64,000 nucleotides of DNA from G963665495 sp963677785 (GTDB lineage: Bacteria > Desulfobacterota > Desulfovibrionia > Desulfovibrionales > Desulfovibrionaceae): contig CAXXDH010000003.1 in the NCBI GenBank assembly GCA_963677785.2, positions 1 through 64,000 of the forward strand. The letters run 5' to 3'. The position numbers and the translations under genes were made by a program. The notes under the pieces are model-generated. The model saw nothing but the letters and a program-made list of their open reading frames with translations, did no database searches and was not told the DNA's origin. Shown here piece after piece: positions 60,732-64,000 of this stretch. Positions within the stretch are counted from its first letter, which is position 1, and each line of letters starts with the position of its first letter.

Positions 60732-60767
60732 GATAGTTTTGGAAATATCCCGGCCGCCGAAGGCCTC
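60732..60767 (-). repeat. 3'-end repeat, copy 4 (hairpin lost)
   Basis: Minus strand: GGCCTTCGGCGGCCGGG then ATATTTCCAAAACTATCA. It keeps both flanks of the repeat but lacks the central hairpin arms. It starts 3 bases after the RND gene stop and lies in the 83-base gap before the flavodoxin-like gene. Confidence 0.6.
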
Positions 60768-60770
60768 CAT

Positions 60771-63700
60771 TTATCCTGCAACGCGTTTGGGCGGCCGCAC
60801 CCTGAAGAACGTGCAATACAGTACGGGCGTTATGACCAAAGTCAGGACCGTGGCGAATGTCAGCCCGCCCATGATGGTCACGGCCATGGGCGCGAAAAAG
60901 GCGTCCCATAGCAGCGGCGCCATGCCCAGCACTGTGGTGAACGCGGCCATGACCACTGGCCGGGCGCGACCGAGGGCTGAGGCGATGACCGCCTCATACG
61001 GGGTTTTGCCCGCGGCTTTTTCCAGATTGATCTGGTCCAGCAGCACGATTTCATTTTTGATCAGCATGCCCGAAAGGCTCAGAAAGCCGAGCATGGCCAT
61101 GAATCCGAAGGGTTTGTCCGCCAGCAGCATGCCGCAGGTCACGCCGATGATCGTCATGGGCAATCCCAGAAAAATGATCAACGGATGGCGGAGCGTATTG
61201 AACAACATCACCGAAATGAAAAACATGGCCACGAATGCGATAGGCACGTTGGACATCAGCTTGGTGTTGGCCTCCACCTGTTCCTCGTGTTCGCCGCCCC
61301 ATTCGAGCGTATAGCCTTCGGGCAGGGAAAGGGCCTCCAATGGCTGTTTCAGCTCCCGGAACAAGGCGTCCGTGGTGCCGCTGATCTGCTTGCAGATTAC
61401 GCGCAGCACCCGTATCCGGTTCAGCCTGTGGATCACAGGCGTTTCCCAGCGCGTTTCCTGCCCGTCGATGACCTGCCCGATGGGCACCCAATGCTGCTGC
61501 GACGTACTCCAGATGTGAGTATTGGTCAGATTTTCGATGCCCGTACGCTGCTCTCTGGGCGGGCGCAGATACAGGGGCAGCAGATCGTCCTCATGGCGGT
61601 AGGTCCCGGCCTGCGATCCGGAGAAATTCATGGCCAGGGATTGGGCCAGCACCTCGCGGGTCACGCCGGTTTCCTGCGCCCGAGCTCCGGCCATGGCAAT
61701 GGTTTGCGTCAAAACGGGCCAGTCCCAGTCCGTACGGATGCTGCGCGCATTGGGATTGGCGCGCATCACCCCTTTGACCTCCTCGGCCAGATCGCGCAGT
61801 ACCTGGCCGTCCGGCCCACTGAGCCGCGCCACCACAGAACCGCCCCCAGGTCCGAGCTTGAAAGCATCCACGCTGGTGATGGCCATGGGATGGTGTTCCA
61901 GCAGATACGCCGCAATGCGCCGTTTCAATTCGGGAATTACCTCGTCGGTGTCCAGGCTGATCAACAACTGTCCATAGGCGCTGTTGCTCATTTCCGGTTC
62001 GTAGGTCAGTAAAAAGCGCAGCGGACCGCGCCCCACAAAACCGGCCACGTCCGTCACATGGGCAAGCCCGCGGACATAGGCGTCTATCTGCTCGACTTCA
62101 TGGGCCGTACGCGCGATTCGCGTCCCTTCCGGCATCCAGACGTCCAGGGTTATCTGCGGACGGTTCATGTCCGGCATGAAATCCTGCTTGACGAATCCGA
62201 ACCCCCAAAAAGAGGTGAACAACAGCAACAGCAGGGTGGCAATGGAGAGAAAGCGATGGCCGACGCACAATTTGACAAACCAGCCGTAACCCCGCATAAG
62301 CCGGCCCGGCCGCGGCGGTTCTCCGCCGCTTTTGCGCCTGCCCGGCATGGCCACGCACAAATACGGCGTGATGGTGATGGCAAAGAGCCAGCTTAGCCCC
62401 AGCGAAAGCCAGATGACCTGAAACAAACTCTTGAGCCACTCGCCGGTCATGTCCTTGGAAAGGGTGATGGCGGCAAAGGCCAATATGGCGATGCCCGTTG
62501 CGCCCAGCAGCGGCCACTGGGTTTCGCGAACCGTTTCTTCCGCGGCCTGGGCCGGGTCCATGCCGTACGCGGATTTTACCGATATGCCTTCGGCCACCAC
62601 AATGGCGTTGTCCACCAGCATGCCCAGGGCGATGATCAACGCGCCCAGGGAAATACGCTGCAGGCTGATGTCCATGGCGTACATACAGACAAAAGTGGCC
62701 AGTATGGTCAGCAACAGCACCAGGCCGATGACCAGCCCCTCCCGCAACCCCATGAACAGCACCAGCAGCAACAGGACGATCACCACTGCGGAAAGCAGAT
62801 TGTACTCAAAGCCGCGTACCGCTTCTTTCACGGTTTCGGACTGGTGGGCGATGGCATGAAGTTCAATGCCGAAGGGCAGACGTTTTTCCAGCTCAGCCAG
62901 ACGCTTTTTGATGGAGGCGCCCATGGCCACCACATCGCCGCCGGCAACGGTCGAAATGCCGAGGCCAACGGCGGGCCGACCGTTCCAGCGCATGACGGCG
63001 TCCGGCGGATCCAGGGGCGCCCGCCGGATGGTGGCCACGTCCTTGAGCCGGATCATTCGCCTGTTTTCCCCGCCGGGAATCAACTGTTCGGCCAGTCCGT
63101 CCACATCGGCAAAATCTCCGCTGATCCGAAACCGGACGTCACCCGGCCCCACCGCCACCTTGCCCGCTTCGGCCACGCTGTTCTGGCCCTCGATGGTAGC
63201 GAAAATCTCGGATGGCGCTATGCCCAGGCGTACGAGTCTGGCCCGGTCTATCTCCACATAGACGACCTCCGTGGGCAAACCCCAGAAATCAACGCGTCCC
63301 ACATCCGTGCACAGCAGCAGCTCGCGCCGCAGGTCCGTGGCCACTTCCTTGAGATCGTGTTGCGTATAGCCGTCTCCGGTCAAAGCGAACAATACGCCGT
63401 AGACATCGCCGAAATCATCGTTGACCACGGGAGTTGCGCTGCCCGGGGGCAGAGAGCCGGCGGCTTCGCTGACCTTGCGCCGCAGTTCGTCCCAGACCTG
63501 GGGCAAGTCGTGCTTGTCGAAGTGGTCCTGGATTTCCACAAACAAAATGGACAACCCCGCACGGGAGATGGAGCGCACCTCCTTGAGCTGCTTGAGCTGC
63601 TGGACCGCTGTTTCCAAAACTTCGGTCACCTCCAGTTCGACCTGTTCGGCCGTGGCGCCGGGATACTGCGTACTGACCACGGCTTCCTTGATGGTGAACT

Positions 63701-63815
63701 CCGGATCCTCCAGCCGCCCCAATTGTCCGTAGGCAAACATCCCGGCAGCAATGATGGTCAGAACCAGCACAAACATAACGGCCCTGTTTTTCAAGGCATA
63801 ACCGGCGGCTGTCAT
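60771..63815 (-). CDS. RND-family efflux pump inner membrane subunit
   Basis: A 1014-residue proton-driven transporter of the AcrB/HAE1-like group. The N-terminal helix begins AGYALKNRAVMFVLVL, the first periplasmic part has YPGATAEQVELEVTEVLE, and the repeated half shows up as FRELKQPLEALSLPEGYTLEWGGE (in part). Transmembrane helix 4 region ALGMLVDNAIVVAEG carries the Asp of the proton relay, and GFLSLSGMLIKNEIVLLDQI is the matching segment of the second half. It overlaps the membrane-fusion gene by 4 bases. Substrate not predictable; no outer membrane factor is in the window. Confidence 0.92.
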   Translation of the reverse strand: MTAAGYALKNRAVMFVLVLTIIAAGMFAYGQLGRLEDPEFTIKEAVVSTQYPGATAEQVELEVTEVLETAVQQLKQLKEVRSISRAGLSILFVEIQDHFDKHDLPQVWDELRRKVSEAAGSLPPGSATPVVNDDFGDVYGVLFALTGDGYTQHDLKEVATDLRRELLLCTDVGRVDFWGLPTEVVYVEIDRARLVRLGIAPSEIFATIEGQNSVAEAGKVAVGPGDVRFRISGDFADVDGLAEQLIPGGENRRMIRLKDVATIRRAPLDPPDAVMRWNGRPAVGLGISTVAGGDVVAMGASIKKRLAELEKRLPFGIELHAIAHQSETVKEAVRGFEYNLLSAVVIVLLLLVLFMGLREGLVIGLVLLLTILATFVCMYAMDISLQRISLGALIIALGMLVDNAIVVAEGISVKSAYGMDPAQAAEETVRETQWPLLGATGIAILAFAAITLSKDMTGEWLKSLFQVIWLSLGLSWLFAITITPYLCVAMPGRRKSGGEPPRPGRLMRGYGWFVKLCVGHRFLSIATLLLLLFTSFWGFGFVKQDFMPDMNRPQITLDVWMPEGTRIARTAHEVEQIDAYVRGLAHVTDVAGFVGRGPLRFLLTYEPEMSNSAYGQLLISLDTDEVIPELKRRIAAYLLEHHPMAITSVDAFKLGPGGGSVVARLSGPDGQVLRDLAEEVKGVMRANPNARSIRTDWDWPVLTQTIAMAGARAQETGVTREVLAQSLAMNFSGSQAGTYRHEDDLLPLYLRPPREQRTGIENLTNTHIWSTSQQHWVPIGQVIDGQETRWETPVIHRLNRIRVLRVICKQISGTTDALFRELKQPLEALSLPEGYTLEWGGEHEEQVEANTKLMSNVPIAFVAMFFISVMLFNTLRHPLIIFLGLPMTIIGVTCGMLLADKPFGFMAMLGFLSLSGMLIKNEIVLLDQINLEKAAGKTPYEAVIASALGRARPVVMAAFTTVLGMAPLLWDAFFAPMAVTIMGGLTFATVLTLVITPVLYCTFFRVRPPKRVAG

Positions 63816-64000
63816 CCGTCCAACCCCTCCTTGCCGTTGCGCATGGGGCGTACGGGCTGCCCTTCGTACAGCGTCCGCAATCCGGCCACAGCCACTTGCT
63901 CACCCGGTACCGGACCATTGCAGACCAAGGCGTCGTTTTCCGTCAGGGCCGCGATCCGAACCTGCTTTTTACGAGGAGCGCCACCTTCCGGAGCGATTAT
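63812..64000 (-). CDS. Membrane-fusion protein of the RND pump, C-terminal end (partial)
   Basis: Only the last 62 residues are inside the window (ending VPGEQVAVAGLRTLYEGQPV and then RPMRNGKEGLDG). The segment ...GEQVAVAGLRTLYEGQPVRP is the usual final beta-barrel of RND adaptor proteins (HlyD/AcrA family). Its stop overlaps the pump start (ATGA), so the two are translated together. The gene continues beyond the right edge. Confidence 0.85.
   Translation of the reverse strand: MIAPEGGAPRKKQVRIAALTENDALVCNGPVPGEQVAVAGLRTLYEGQPVRPMRNGKEGLDG

Noticed and set aside
1..64000. CRISPR arrays, rRNA genes, prophage or integrative element ends
   Set aside because: No regularly spaced repeats, rRNA sequence, integrase or phage structural genes were seen.
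1..64000. Words CGTA/TACG seem frequent throughout
   Set aside because: A partial hand count in one kilobase suggested mild enrichment, but codon use could explain it and I could not count properly.

Overview
The window looks like a chromosomal segment of a Desulfovibrio-type sulfate reducer (Desulfovibrionia, formerly Deltaproteobacteria). The evidence is a homotrimeric-type porin, a periplasmic Tat-exported FdhAB formate dehydrogenase, a family of 3'-end repeats starting GCCTCC and ending in AAAACTTTT-like sequence (typical, from memory, of Desulfovibrio intergenic DNA), many two-component genes and sigma-54 type promoters. Species cannot be fixed by eye.

Layout. 1-1.4 kb: dnaX 3' end, ybaB, recR and a terminator. 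1.5-3.4 kb: chemotaxis fragments (a sigma-54-like promoter before a 50-residue membrane ORF, a CheA-P1-like Hpt protein, CheV). 3.5-8.7 kb: a choline to glycine betaine operon (GntR regulator, GMC choline dehydrogenase, betaine aldehyde dehydrogenase, choline-binding protein) with two matching GntR operators. 8.7-12.6 kb: a secreted subtilase with six 57-residue repeats, and a stand-alone exported I9-like propeptide/inhibitor. 12.8-15.7 kb: yjbQ, gpsA, hisD. 15.8-17.5 kb: porin. 17.8-22.9 kb: uvrC, a membrane O-glycosyltransferase-like TPR protein, an MscS channel. 22.8-24.4 kb: a MarR/flavoprotein cassette flanked by a decayed copy of the pheS 3' end and pheS itself. 24.4-29.05 kb (minus strand): tRNA-Val, thrS, infC (probable ATA start inside thrS), rpmI, rplT, pheS. 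29.1-34.7 kb: diacylglycerol/undecaprenol kinase, a catalytically degenerate IS1595-like protein, a decayed fdhA 5' end, then fdhA (Cys, not Sec) and fdhB. 34.85-49.25 kb: a large signalling cluster (three histidine kinases, one of them frameshifted, one NtrC-type activator, four receivers, one pseudo-receiver, one H-box-only protein) around a TauE/SafE transporter, a two-TM protein and a PEP/pyruvate-binding protein with an unusual C-terminal domain; two of its operons have sigma-54 promoters. 49.3-51.2 kb: creA and argJ. 51.4-53.1 kb: garR and hyi. 53.2-58.3 kb: a TylF-type methyltransferase and a c-di-GMP-controlled polysaccharide pair, PilZ-HlyD (Alg44-like) plus an Alg8-like synthase fused to a beta-helix domain. 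58.7-60.1 kb: a broken group II intron. 60.1-64 kb: flavodoxin-like protein, RND pump and the end of its membrane-fusion partner.

The parts that stand out as poorly described are the 14-kb signalling/PEP-domain cluster, the Alg8-beta-helix fusion with its PilZ partner, and the subtilase with repeats and its separate propeptide-like neighbour. All functional statements come from reading the translated sequence; no database search was possible.
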